NCBI GenBank assembly: GCA_944548615.1
Contig: CALYMY010000059.1
Coordinates: 172,199-236,198, forward strand
Origin: Micropterix aruncella
Lineage: Eukaryota; Arthropoda; Insecta; Lepidoptera; Micropterigidae
Direction: 5' to 3'
DNA: 64,000 bases
Every line of letters starts with the position of its first letter. Position 1 is the stretch's first letter. The notes below the pieces were generated by a model. That model searched no databases, was not told the origin of the DNA, and saw nothing but the letters and a program-made list of their open reading frames with translations. Positions 1 through 10,211 of this stretch are shown piece after piece. Made by a program: the position numbers and the translations under genes.

Positions 1-90
1 CGATCGGCAAGCCGTTGAAATCGAGGGCCATCTCGATCTCAACGACTTGCCGATAGATTGGCAGAGCCCAGGTGGTACTCTCCGACAATT
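1..90 (+). pseudogene. piggyBac-like transposase 1, partial N-terminal exon (exon A')
   Basis: Reading from base 2, this exon is open and ends at a consensus splice donor, GTAAGT at 91, in phase 2. Its last residues, SPGGTLRQ, match the end of the corresponding exon of the second transposase (SPGGTQRP at 12440-12460), which also ends in phase 2. The exon enters from beyond the window edge, so its start is not visible. It joins in frame to 171-396 over an 80-bp intron. The gene assignment rests on exon order, phases and this short match, not on a conserved domain. Confidence 0.65.
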
Positions 91-170
91 GTAAGTATAT
101 ATGTCAGTCTCTAGTCAGACTGTCAGACAGTATCAGTCAATTTATTTATTGTGTTTTTATCTTTCGATAG

Positions 171-396
171 TCACTCGTCACCGTCCTCGGCGGACCCGCA
201 ACCGTCCACAAGTGCCGGCGCGTCGGCTGAGCCGCAACCATCGACCAGTGCCGGCGCGTCGGCTGCCGAGCCTCAGACGCCGTCGCCGTTCAAGAGGCCG
301 ACGATTCGCCGCCCGCCGCCCAGGACTGAACAGCGCTCGCCGCCCGGCACGGCCTACTACTGGCCGGACCATTTCCTCTCTCCAAGCTACAGAGAG
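171..396 (+). pseudogene. piggyBac-like transposase 1, second exon (exon B')
   Basis: The exon follows a pyrimidine-rich acceptor ending in AG at 169-170 and closes at a GTAAGA donor at 397. It encodes a low-complexity Ser/Pro/Ala segment with two copies of PQPSTSAGASA, then a basic proline-rich stretch and YYWPDHFLSPSYRE. The counterpart exon of the second transposase also carries a PSTSAG motif and also ends in phase 0. Such disordered N-terminal tails are usual in piggyBac-like proteins. In-frame splicing with the flanking exons supports the call. Confidence 0.65.
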
Positions 397-1442
397 GTAA
401 GAAATACAAATATTTATTTATTTTCCAATATTATTATCCAATATCAATATTATATCAATATTTTCCAATATCAATATTATATCATAGTGGAACTTATAAC
501 AGCCGTAAGAGGCCAACGCCTTAACCGCGAGATAGCCAGAAGTGTAACCCAACGGGCTTACACTCACGCCCTTACTTCCAATTGCGACCAGATTCGAGAG
601 TTCGAGGTCGCTTGCGCGGTCCTCTCCCTTACGAAGCGGTGAGACGGTGTAAACCGAATCTATCGCGGACCACGGCATCCTTTGCCAGGCTGTTTACCCA
701 GGATCGGGTTGCCGATGGTCGTTTCAAGAGCAGTCGCCGTAAGGTCCGCAACCACCCCCGCTCTATAGGAAACAGTACTGCTTCCAGACTCCCCTGACTG
801 TTAGTCAGAGTGCGCGATCGATTGGCTTATGCCGCACGGTGCGCAGACCGTATAGGAGCGCCAGAAGGTAGATTTCCAGGGGAAACTGACTAAAATATCC
901 TCGTTTAAAACGACGTTATCAATTTAATCAATTATAATAAATAAATACAAACGGAGCTGCCATGGAATTCACCGACCGGAGTCGGGCCCATCATAATACT
1001 ATTTTTTTACACTTCTGGGGGGTGAGCAGTGGATTCCGGACTTACGAACCGGCTGTGGTAGGTTTAGGACAGCTGTCTTGCCACATGTGAGCGTTCACCT
1101 TGCCACCCATTCACTCCCCCTTCGATTACTAATAAATACATGTACGTAAATGCAAATGTATGTAAATAATAATAGTATGTAAATAATAGAAGTAGGTAAA
1201 TGTATATATTTATGTATAAATGAGAATATTATATGTATAATGTTAAATATTATATAAACAAGTAAAATATTACCATAGTTCTATAATTGCAGTATAAAAT
1301 TACGTGCGCATCTTAATTTAAAAGAAAAGAATCTACCCTAGTACGTGCACCTAGTTGGGTAGTTTTTAAGACATAATTTTTGTACTACTTTCTCTTAAAT
1401 AAAGCATTATCTATATAGCTATATCAAGCTCTCGCTAGCTCG
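397..1442. other. Start of a large transposase 1 intron; unclassified repeat-like DNA
   Basis: I find no convincing coding sequence here. After AT-rich DNA, the stretches 485-880 and 950-1130 are clearly richer in G and C than their surroundings and look like pieces of an interspersed element, but I cannot assign a family. From 1131 to 1420 the DNA is AT-rich with ATGTAAATA-like simple repetition. The region lies inside the 3670-bp intron predicted between exons B' (ends 396) and C' (starts 4067). Confidence 0.4.
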
Positions 1443-1628
1443 TTCACAGAGCACCAACACGGGTTTCTTAAAAATCGGTCGGTTGTTACAAACCTCGCTC
1501 ATTTTACTGATTATACTTTGGGACGTATGGATCGGCGTATTCAGGTGGACGCGATATATACTGACTTCTCAAAGGCCTTTGATCGTGTCAATCATGTTGA
1601 GCTAATAGCTCTTTTATATACAATTGGC
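1443..1628 (+). pseudogene. Non-LTR retrotransposon reverse transcriptase fragment (palm domain)
   Basis: Translation from 1443 gives a fingers/palm segment with EHQHGFLKNRS and the signature DFSKAFDRVNH near 1563-1595. The DFSKAFD block contains the first catalytic aspartate of the RT core in Jockey/CR1-type LINEs. The frame is lost in AT-rich sequence after about 1628. The endonuclease, the YADD region and most of the RT are missing, so this is a dead fragment. It lies in the intron of transposase 1, same orientation. Confidence 0.75.
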
Positions 1629-1698
1629 TTTTATTATAATTACAATATACATAGACAATTGACTTTTATATATAATTAACTTTAAATATACAATTGGC
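1616..1698. repeat. 13-bp direct repeats flanking an AT-rich join inside the LINE
   Basis: ATATACAATTGGC occurs at 1616-1628 and again at 1686-1698. Between them is AT-rich filler with a third, partial copy (GACAATTGACTTTTATATA). The RT palm ends at the first copy and the RT C-terminal part resumes just after the second, so the repeats mark an internal deletion or insertion scar. Confidence 0.5.
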
Positions 1699-2102
1699 AA
1701 TGATGAAATTCTGGAAGTAGATCGAGTGCGTGATCTAGGAGTCATCTTAGATCGCAAGCTTTTATGAATAAGCACATTGATTCAGTCGTCAACAGGGCTT
1801 ACAGCACCCTCGGTTTTATCATGAGAGTTTGTAGACCTCTTAAAAACACTCATTCTTTGACAACGGTTTATGTTGCATACGTACGCAGCCTGCTTGAATT
1901 TGCTTCTAATATTTGGTCTCCACAGTATGCTACATACAAGCTGAGGATTGAGCGTATTCAAAAACGATTTATACGTCATCTAAATTACCGCTTATTTTCC
2001 AGCGGCTTGTCGTACGCTGAAGGTCTGCAACGCTACGGTTTAGAGACATTAGAGGACCGGCGAGTAGTATCAGATATGTCGTTTCTACATAAAAGTGTGT
2101 AA
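1699..2102 (+). pseudogene. Non-LTR retrotransposon, C-terminal end of reverse transcriptase
   Basis: The sequence encodes VRDLGVILDRKL, shifts frame near 1765, then continues as a 112-residue open stretch from 1764 to a stop at 2100-2102. That stretch has the RT thumb pattern of Jockey/CR1-type LINEs: VRSLLEFASNIWSPQ, then IERIQKRFIRHLNYR and a GLETLEDRR block. It belongs to the same fossil as 1443-1628, with the segment between deleted. The frameshift and deletion rule out function. Confidence 0.75.
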
Positions 2103-4066
2103 TGATATAAAATCGAACGCCTCCTGTCAAATAGAATACTTAATATCTAAACCAAACCATGCCAAGTAAGTACACCTATTGCCATCTATACGCAGCAACG
2201 GGAAGGCAAGGTGAATGGTCTTCAAAGCGTAAAAGTAGTAATTAGTCGATTCATTCATTATCCTAAAATTTAAATCAATTTCAAAACTTGTAGCGACATC
2301 TAGCGGAAAAGAAAAGCGAGAAATGTTACCGTCGATAAGCAGATAACTGTAAAAATGCCGACAAGAGAATATAAAATGTATTAAAATAAGATTAAAACTC
2401 AATAAAACAATAAAACGTTTATATATTCGTTAAAAATGAAGCGTAATAGCAATAAACCACTAAATAAAATAAAACTAAATAGACTGAGCTAAATCATAAT
2501 TAGAAATTGATTCGATAGATCAGATGCAGCACTAACGGATGAACGAACGCAGTAAAGGAATACGCGAGATTGGCGCCTTGGTATAAATTTATCTCGTGAT
2601 CCAATAAATATATAAAAAAAATAACTCCTGAGTTCACAACGCCCTGACGGAAGACTGTAGCATCCGTCAGTGTGATAAATAGTGCATCGACAAATCAAAC
2701 GATGTCGGATATTCAGTAATGACAAATATCGTACTTATAAGTACCTTAAAAAATAAAAAAATCTCAGCTGATTGGAGCAATCGTCAACCGATATTGAGAA
2801 AGTGACTTAAAACTATTAGCATACATTGATCTGGAAGTATTTAACTATAGAACACCTTTGATAATCCACTAGATAAGAATTGTGTCATAGAACATCAAAA
2901 ATCAATATTTCTCATCAAGACGAGATCTTAAAAGTGTAGGTTACAAGCCGATCTTAACTTATAAACCTCAAATTGATTCAAACTATCTAAAACCAAGTGC
3001 ATAAGGGTCTAACAAATTGGTCTAGACACATAGAATACTCCTTATTATTCTTCTTCTTCTTTTGGAGAATACATTTTAGTCAGGACAGGAGAAATTCACA
3101 TATGAAGGAGCGCGTACAAGAGGAAACAGGGCTATCCACTTGAAATCTTATTCTCTGCATACTTTGAATATCTTTATACATATATTAGCATCTTCCTCTT
3201 CGTTTAGTCACTTCTCCGTTCAATTTTATCTTCTTCATCAAGCGCTTATCGCTGATGACACATCGCGCGCACGTCTAAGTAAGTAATAATATAAAAATAA
3301 AAGTTATACGCTACAAATGTCTCCCAATTGGTGGGGCTGTTTGAAGGTTGTTTGAAGATTGGTTGAAGATTGATTAGCATAGATATTAAAATTATAATCC
3401 ATTGACTCAAACAATATAACAAGAAATTAAATATAACAATAAAAGAAAATAAAAAGATAAATTAAAAAAAAATTGCTACAAAATGGCGTGCCCAAAGTGG
3501 GGCCAATAGAAGCAACAACAATAAGTAATGTAAATAAAAAATAATTCGCTACAAAATGGTGCCCAAAGTGGGGCCAATAGTAGCAAAGCAAACAATCATA
3601 ATTAAAGAAAATAATCATAATAAATAATCATTATAAGAAGAAATTACAAGTAATATAAAAGATAATATTAAAAAAATTGCTACAAGTGTTCATACTGGGT
3701 TGGACAGTTCATACCTCCGGAGTAGGGTGAGCATATGAGCGCCTTCCCGACTCGCACGTGCTCACTCAACTTTTTACGTACCAAGGTTCAACACTAACTA
3801 TGGTTCCAATTCGTTATTGCCGCGCGTTATGTATGCATACAATGTATGCTTTAACGATATTGACATATTTAACCATCAGAATAGTCGATCCTTTGTTAAG
3901 GAAGTACGTGAAAAGCTGATTATCAGATCGGATTGAATTAGCATGCACAAGCACTCACAAGCACATTCGCACTACAGATACACACACCCACACATACATA
4001 CACGCACCATATTTTGTAATCCTTATATAGCAAATATAGTAAAGGCGGAATATTCTTACTTTCCAG
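2103..4066. other. AT-rich intronic DNA with no recognised gene
   Basis: This is the rest of the large intron of transposase 1. It is AT-rich, and its short ORFs on both strands show no domain or motif I recognise. Notable items are the spaced GCTACAAA-type repeats between about 3309 and 3700 and a CA-rich tract at 3945-4005. Confidence 0.4.
3473..3590. repeat. Pair of direct repeats with a primer-binding-site-like core
   Basis: GCTACAAAATGG followed by GCCCAAAGTGGGGCCAATAG occurs near 3473 and again near 3549, about 76 bp apart and nearly identical. More divergent relatives start GCTACAA near 3311 and 3680. An LTR-like end (CA), a few bases and then TGG resembles the junction of an LTR and its primer-binding site in retrotransposons. 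No LTR pair or gag/pol was seen, so that reading is tentative. Confidence 0.35.
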
Positions 4067-4152
4067 AGGTCTCCGTTGCGCGCTCTTCGGTCTTCGCCCG
4101 CTGGCTCTGGCACATCATCACCTGCCTCTGTTTGGTCGCCGAGTGCTCTAAG
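4067..4152 (+). pseudogene. piggyBac-like transposase 1, third exon (exon C')
   Basis: An acceptor (TTACTTTCCAG) precedes 4067 and a GTTAGA donor follows 4152. The 86 bp enter in phase 0 and leave in phase 2, exactly what exons B' and D' require. The product is Ser/Pro-rich and begins RSPLRALRSSPAGSGTSSPA. The equivalent exon of transposase 2 is also Ser/Pro-rich and also uses a GTTAG donor after AG. Phase matching and this parallel are the main evidence. Confidence 0.65.
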
Positions 4153-4287
4153 GTTAGAACTTATTCATTTTATATTGACTTTTTGATCGATCGATTGGTG
4201 GGGGTAGGTACATCAAGACAGTAGACAAAGTACAAACGCGAGAATTAACCGAAGCGGCCAGACTACATTTGCCATTGTGCGTCGTAA

Positions 4288-4407
4288 GTGCGACGGGGTC
4301 GCACGTGTCTTCGTTCTCCCATAATCTCTCCTATATAAGCGCACTATAACGCTCGTCACCAGTTAAAGGTTATCTTATTTTTACTTTGTTTTCACCATCG
4401 AGTAAGT
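4288..4407 (+). promoter_or_regulatory. Possible RNA polymerase II core promoter with a short leader exon
   Basis: A 7-bp perfect hairpin (GTGCGAC, loop GGG, GTCGCAC) at 4288-4304 is followed by CTATATAAGC (TATA-like, 4331-4340). About 30 bp on is a CCAGTT initiator-like site near 4361, then a consensus donor GTAAGT at 4402-4407. A leader exon of about 40 bp spliced to the acceptor at 5196 would place an alternative start just upstream of the catalytic exon of transposase 1. It could equally be a piece of an inserted LTR. There is no direct proof of activity. Confidence 0.3.
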
Positions 4408-4539
4408 TTTCAGAAATTCACAAAACGATCACAAACAAATTTATTGAAATTTATGTTGGCAATTGCAATTTAGGGGCAATTGTAGCATTCGTTGAGGATC
4501 TTATATGTTTCAACGAGGTCACCCCTGGTCCGACGATCC

Positions 4540-5172
4540 TTAAGTGTAGGCAGCTGCAATCTGCGGAGTCGTTCTGCGTATTCCAGATTTTTGAACCCCA
4601 TTGGCATCTCGGTCGCTCGGCGGTTTCAGGCTGTGACCTCTTAAGTGACGGTTTGAATTGAACACAAACATGCTTTCCAACTCTAGGCAGTCATAGTGTT
4701 GCCTCAGTATTTTGTATGTCTCTATGAGATCTCCTCTGCATCTCCGTCGCTCCAGAGTTGTCAGTTTGAGGATTTTTAATCTACGTTCATAGGGTGTTTT
4801 TCTTAAGGTTTTTGGCAGTTTTGTCGCTCTACGTTGTATACTTTCAAGCGGGTCGATGTCCTTGGCAAAATAAGGATTCCAGATTTGAAAACAATACTCA
4901 ATCAGAGGACGACTGTAGGTTTTGTTAATTTTTTGAAATGTCTGTATCGTCAATACTTGAAAAGCTTTCTTTACCAAATATAGAAGTGAGTTTGCCCGTT
5001 TTACGATGTTTTCAATATGGTTTGCCCATTTCTAGTTGTCCGTTATCGTTATACCGAGATGCATTTCTTAGGGTTGATTTTAATAACCCAGACTTGAGTC
5101 CATTTTGTGATTTCATCTAAAGCTTCTCTTAACGTTCCACAACTCAAAACAGCATCTGCAGTAAGCTAACAT
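4540..5172 (-). pseudogene. Non-LTR retrotransposon RT, C-terminal half, antisense in a transposase intron
   Basis: On the minus strand the DNA encodes DAVLSCGTLREALDEITKW (5150-5095), a degenerate YADD-type active-site region. After a frame change comes a 145-residue stretch (4977-4540) with SRPLIEYCFQIWNPYF, then LESIQRRATKL and TTLERRRCRGDLIETYKIL. This order is typical of the C-terminal RT of CR1/Jockey-related LINEs. At the catalytic box one Asp codon appears missing (TADAV instead of a YADD core). It differs in sequence from the LINE at 1443-2102. It fills most of the intron between exons C' and D'. Confidence 0.75.
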
Positions 5173-5196
5173 CATTGTTTAAATTTGAATTTTCAG

Positions 5197-6895
5197 CGTC
5201 CCTTTGGCGGCGGCGGGGCGAGTCCAGGGGAGAGCAGCGGGCGGGCGGCGCTTGAGAGCCGGCGCACGGGGCGGAGCGGCGGGCAGCGGACGGGCCGGCG
5301 CGGCGGCTGGCGAAGGAGGCGGCGCAGTGGCTGGCGGGCGAGGCGGCGCGGCGGGCGCCGGGCGCCGGGGGCGGGCAGCCGGCGGGGGGCGACGGGGGCG
5401 AGCGGCGGCGGGGTCGAGGGGGTTTAGAGGCGGTAGGCACGCCGCCAACAGAGCTGTGCTCGGTGAGACTGTGTGGTGTCGAGGCAATCCGATTGTTGAA
5501 GTATGTAAGAATGATGAAGACATCCCCGCGCCATTGAAAGAGTTAGTGGATAAGGCGGAGAAGGTTTCTCGTGATCGGCGCGCTAGGGAGACAGCAAGGT
5601 TATTGCGGCTGCGGGACGTCGGCACGAATGCGGACGAAAGCGACGAGAACGAGTTGTCAGTGGATGCGGAATCCATCATATCGCGGGAACTGTTCGAAGG
5701 AGATAGAACGGCAATGCAATTCCAGTGGTTCCCTATGGATACTTTTAGGGGCCGCCGGGAAGAATTTCATTGTCGCGCTGGTCCTACCGTTCAGGTCCAA
5801 AGTGAATATGAGGCGTTCCGCTCTTTTTGGGACGATCAAATTCTGGAGCATATCGTGCAGGAAACTAATCGGTATGCTATAGAACTGTCGGCTGCTTCGG
5901 AAAGGTTTGCTAGAGATTGGTACGAGACAAATGTGCATGAAATAATGATACTTCTTGCATTTTACCTTTTGAGTGGCATTGTTAGGCTGCCATCACAAAA
6001 TGATAAATTTTCAAATCATCCCCTGTTGAAAAACCCCGTGTTTAGAAATCTAATATCAAAAGACCGTTTTTGGTATTTAAGCGGAGCCCTTCATTTTGTA
6101 GACAAGTCTACCCGCACGCCCGACTCACCCAGGACTTTCTGTCTTGGTCCATTGGTTGATCACTTCAACGAAAAGTTTCAAACTAATTACGTGATGGAAC
6201 AAGACATATCGTTGGATGAGTCGTTGCTGTTATGGAAAGGTAACCTGCTCTTCAAGCAGTTCATTAAAACTAAATCCGCCAAATTCGGCATTAAAACATT
6301 TGAAATTTGCGAATCGACTACTGGTTACCTGTGGTCGTTTCATATTTATACGGGTAAAAATCACGCTGATCAATCTCCGCTTCCAAAGAGCACCGAGATT
6401 GTCGCACGCCTCATGAAGCCTCTTCTAAACAAAGGCTATATTTTGTACATGGATAATTGGTTCAATTCGCCTATGTTATCAAGGTTTCTGAAGCGGAACA
6501 AAACAGATTGTGTTGGCACTTTGCGTAGATCGCGCAAAAATGTGCCGGCACTGCTCCAACTGGCAAAGGTTGATCAAGGCACTTGTCTAGCACGGCATTC
6601 CGGGGATGTTGTTGTGATGGCTTACCAAGATAAGAACCAGATTTACGTAACGTCAACATACCATACCACTGAGTCTCTACTAATAGACGGTAGACCTGGA
6701 CGTCCATCACACTATAGACCGGCGCTTATTGCGGACTACAATCTCAAAATGGGTGGTGTTGACAAGAAGGATCAACAGCTAGAGCCTTTCCTGGTTGAAA
6801 CTAAAAAAAATATGAAGTGGTACAAGAAACTTTTCAAGAGACTCCTCAATGTATCTGTATTTAACCCCTCAGGCCTCGGCTGCTCAGCCGGTTGA
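5197..6895 (+). pseudogene. piggyBac-like transposase 1, catalytic exon (exon D'), 3' truncated
   Basis: The exon starts after the acceptor TTGAATTTTCAG (ends 5196); one base completes a codon from exon C' and the frame then runs open to 6895. The first 75 or so residues are extremely GC-rich and Gly/Arg/Ala-rich (RGG-like). The transposase core (DDE_Tnp_1_7-type) follows. Numbering codons from 5204, the catalytic aspartates are D338 (SLDES), D417 (YMDNWFNSP) and D520 (GGVDKKDQ). Their spacing of 79 and 103 is close to the piggyBac family pattern. At VSVFN (6861) the protein leaves the family alignment and ends ten residues later, so the C-terminal helix bundle and zinc-binding domain are lost. 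With the upstream exons about 699 residues are encoded in the window. Function is doubtful because of the truncation. Confidence 0.85.
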
Positions 6896-6902
6896 CAATT
6901 TG
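6861..6902. mobile_element. piggyBac-type left terminus at the break in transposase 1
   Basis: The homology of transposase 1 ends at TTAA (6861-6864). It is followed by CCCCTCAGGCCTCGG and a hairpin CGGCTG-CT-CAGCCG. piggyBac elements insert at TTAA and begin with C-rich terminal repeats. The first 22 bases match the inverted sequence ending at 16962 at 18 positions by eye. This suggests an element end that interrupts the transposase gene, with the element extending to the right. Confidence 0.5.
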
Positions 6903-9337
6903 ACAGTCCATTTTTTTTTCGTAAAAAGTAGTAAAAAAATTGAATTATGACACTGTCTCACCAAAACATTAATTACTGCCAAACCACTGTACCCATAATT
7001 AAAATAAAAACTACATTTTGTTCCCGATTAAATTTGCCATTAGAATATTGGAATATAATTTTAGAAAACAATAAATATTATTTTTTATGGTCAATCAAAA
7101 TTCACAAAAAAAAAAACTTCCATTTAGGTAGTGTTTTAGATTATATCTCGGAATATATTAATTTAATAACATATTTGTAAATTGATTTTGAATAAGTATT
7201 AAATTCGTAATACATCCGTAATACTTTGTTTCACTTGGTTTCATACAAAAATAATAAGATATTGAGGGCCGAAAACAGTTTCATATAATGATAATTTTCG
7301 AGTAACAAAATATTTTTCGCAATTAAAATATCGGCAGTTCCAACTTTGAATTATGTAAGATAACATCTTTATAAGATGATTTAATTATCTATCTTCGTAT
7401 TAGAAGCGACATAAAGGGCAAATGTATTAATATTTTCTAATAAAATCCAAATATGTACATACATACTGCAATATCACGTCGCTCAACCGCGGCAAAATGA
7501 TGAAAAACTGTCACTATGAGAAATCACATTGCTCACTTATCAGAAGTAATTTCTGATATATAAACTGACACAGACACTCCGTAATTCCAGATTAATATAT
7601 GCATTCGAGCAAATATCAACAAATAGCATGGAATATCACTTTTAAACTAGATTTAGCTAGGCGCTCCGTGGGCGCTCCGCAACAACAATCCGCCATTTTA
7701 GGATGATGAAATCTATAGGGCCGACATGACATAAATCGATTATCGATCGATATCTGGATTTAATTAGACCAAAATTATATCGAATTCTGAATGTTCGGTA
7801 TTACTTGTAAGTAAATATGGGAAAACTTAAATATGTGTATAAATAAGTATTTCAAATATGAATAATATGTGTAAACTTTGCGATCACGAAAAACAACGCG
7901 AAAAACTCCGAAATTTTGGGACTTTTTTCACTGTTTGCTCTAAAAGTCATAAACTATACGTTTTTCGACAAACATTAAACAGTACTTTCTTAAAGATAAT
8001 TAAATTTAAAACAATTTAAGCCTAATCGCAGCTCTATAAACCCTATAGGGACCAATCTATGGCCCTTCAACTATGGTTTATTTTTCCCGAAAATTGATAT
8101 TTTTAAGTTTTGCAAGTGAGCAGAATATTGGCAAAATCCCTCATCAATAAATGTGGGAATACTTTTATGTCTATAAGTATTTAAAAAATAAATGAATTAT
8201 GAATAATGTGTACTTATATTATATAAAGAATATGAGTATATAGGTACTTAGGTACATATAAAGTTTTGGGATATTTTAGAATATTGAAAGTGGTTTATCT
8301 ACGTAAATAATTACATTTCCGATGGTGTGTTAACATTTGTGATACGCTATATATACCTATATAGAGAAAAATGTAGCTAAATAAAGAATTGTGTTGTGGG
8401 AAATATGATGGTGCATTTGCAAATTAAAATGATTTGAAAACACACGTCCACTCTTATAAAGGGTGCAATTACGCTTCTCGCATACTATTCTATCTGACTG
8501 CTGTCATAAATAAATCCCTTCGCAGGATACAAGGTCAAAATAGACAAAAGTTTGCGTGTTTGCAGTGTGACGGGACATTCATATATTTGATAAAACAGAA
8601 CGACAGTCGCAAACGAGAGCCTGTCTTTTGTTAAATATCGTGTCATTACGCATCTCGTATCTTCACAGATAGATTAGACAGACAGATTCTATCTGTCTAT
8701 CTATTCTATCTGTAAGCTGTATTCTATCTGTCTGCTGTTATAAAGATCCCTGCGCAGATACAAGGTCGAAATAGACAAAAATTGTGGTGTTTGCAGTGAA
8801 AATAGGTATACATATACCTAAAATGAATATGTGTATAAGTTTTTAAGTTTAAGCCTATCAATGTAACTGCAAATCCTACAATTGAAATATTCTGTTTTTT
8901 TTTTTTTTTAAACTAGATGTTTTTTGATTTTCATCAATCTCTAATTCTATTTAGATCGATCAATAATCAAAATCTAATTCAGCCTAAATCAAATTCAAGC
9001 CTAATTCAAAAACATTAATCGCAGACATAGCCACGTTTAGTAAGATATTGAAGTTTATTGGTTATGTTCATTACAAAAAATAAAAAAACACATCTCATAA
9101 ATCAAAATATTCTTTATTTATATGAAAAAATTTGAAAAACTTATTTTTTCTTTATGTAGTAGTTTTTAAAACAGCAACATTACAATACAATACAGTAGAA
9201 TACAGTAACAGTGCAATACATTAGAAACATAAAACAGTACAAAATTTTACTTTCAAAGATACATTTTTTAAGAGATAATATTCAAAAGCGCTATAACAAA
9301 CATCTTTTGTGTTTTAGCAAATGAAGCAATTGAGTAG
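6903..9337. other. AT-rich noncoding DNA
   Basis: I see no credible gene in these 2.4 kb. Present are a run of T residues near 8896-8908, a doubled GGGCGCTCCG-type motif near 7670, an ATCGATTATCGATCGATATC cluster near 7736-7755, and the diverged duplication described separately at 8455-8800. If the terminus at 6861 belongs to the element carrying transposase 2, this would be part of its 3' region plus unrecognised insertions. Confidence 0.35.
8455..8800. repeat. Diverged tandem duplication with an ATCTGT-rich core
   Basis: Two versions of one sequence lie side by side, about 8468-8570 and 8644-8800. They share ATTACGC, then a CTATCTG-CTGCTGT segment, CGCAG-ATACAAGGTC, AAATAGACAAAA and GTGTTTGCAGTG. 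The second copy contains an expanded stretch of CTATCTGT repeats (8680-8745). No coding capacity was found. Confidence 0.5.
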
Positions 9338-9838
9338 TTAGTTAGTTAGCAATTGATGTAGTTGTTTGTAGTGGTGAAGTTGGTTGTTTATGTGCGAGTA
9401 TGGTAGGGGTACGATGGCTTCGAGTCCGTATACCGGTGTATCTGACCCTTTACGGGCTAGTTCATCCGCAGCATCGTTCCCTCTCGAGTTACTGTGTCCC
9501 TCGATCCATTGCAGTGTCACCTTATTGCCTTTTTCGCATACCTCTAAGTTAATGGCATTCGTATATGAGTCCAGATGTAAGTATCGCTTCCTAGTACTTG
9601 TAGTACTGACTTGCTGTCTGATTGTATTGAGCAATGGATAACATGTGTTTATGGTGGCTGCGCTCCTCGGTGGGCTCGTATATGAGTCCAGATGTAAGTA
9701 TCGCTTCCTAGTACTTGTAGTACTGACTTGCTGTCTGATAGTATTGAGCAATGGATAACATGTGTTTGTGGTGGCTGCGCTTCTCGGTGGGCTTCGAGGG
9801 CGTCGGACGGCAGCGGCGAGGCGTTCACACACAAACAT
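9338..9838 (-). pseudogene. Non-LTR retrotransposon RNase H domain, 3' end of ORF2
   Basis: On the minus strand the end of this 166-residue stretch reads VTLQWIEGHSNSRGNDAADE, the C-terminal RNase H signature (W-x2-GH with a later N-x2-AD) found in R1- and Jockey-type LINEs. A second frame of the same segment gives ILSDSKSVLQVL, the RNase H strand with the catalytic Asp, so a frameshift separates the two halves. A 117-bp tandem duplication sits between them. The stop at 9338 and AT-rich DNA to its left fit the 3' UTR of the element. It is non-functional. Confidence 0.75.
9561..9792. repeat. 117-bp tandem duplication inside the LINE RNase H region
   Basis: The sequence beginning GTATATGAGTCCAGATGTAA at 9561 recurs at 9678, a period of 117 bp (39 codons), with only a few differences. 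Because 117 is divisible by three the reading frame is kept, and the encoded peptide (ATTNTCYPLLNTIRQQVSTT and its copy) appears twice. Confidence 0.85.
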
Positions 9839-10211
9839 TACTACTGTTAGCCCACAAACAGTAGTAAAAGATTTATAAAGAAGTTACATAAAAAAGTAAC
9901 TTTTTTAAAAATCTTTCTCTCTCTTGCACTCTGTCCCTCTCTCACACATAAACACAGTCTCTCATATCATTGACCCCCAGATTCTAACGATTCATGACTC
10001 CATCCATCACTTCATTCTTCACCAATCATCCATCGTACGTACTTGAAATAAGGATACTGTGGGTATACTACTGTAAACTACCTACTATTATATCCACACG
10101 GGCAAAAATGACTACACAACCGAGAAAGCAATGCAATAAATGTTAAAGACTCGCGGTTTAACACTTTCGCTATAGAATTAATTACTGTATACATTGAATG
10201 AATTGAATGAA
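9839..10211. other. Noncoding DNA between the LINE and transposase 2
   Basis: A perfect 10-bp hairpin (TACTACTGTT at 9839-9848, AACAGTAGTA at 9857-9866) stands just outside the LINE coding segment, and a smaller one (AAGTTAC...GTAACTT) lies near 9880-9903. A pyrimidine-rich stretch follows (9910-9965). TTAACACTTTCGC near 10159 is a TTAA-linked sequence that could be, but is not shown to be, the 3' terminus of the transposase 2 element. Confidence 0.35.

Noticed and set aside
5144..5679. Proline/alanine-rich ORFs antisense to transposase 1
   Set aside because: They are shadows of the GC-rich RG-coding segment of the transposase exon.
10155..10175. TTAACACTTTCGC as the left end of the transposase 2 element
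   Set aside because: Plausible by position, but its inverse is not found at the right-hand end by eye, so no boundary was called.
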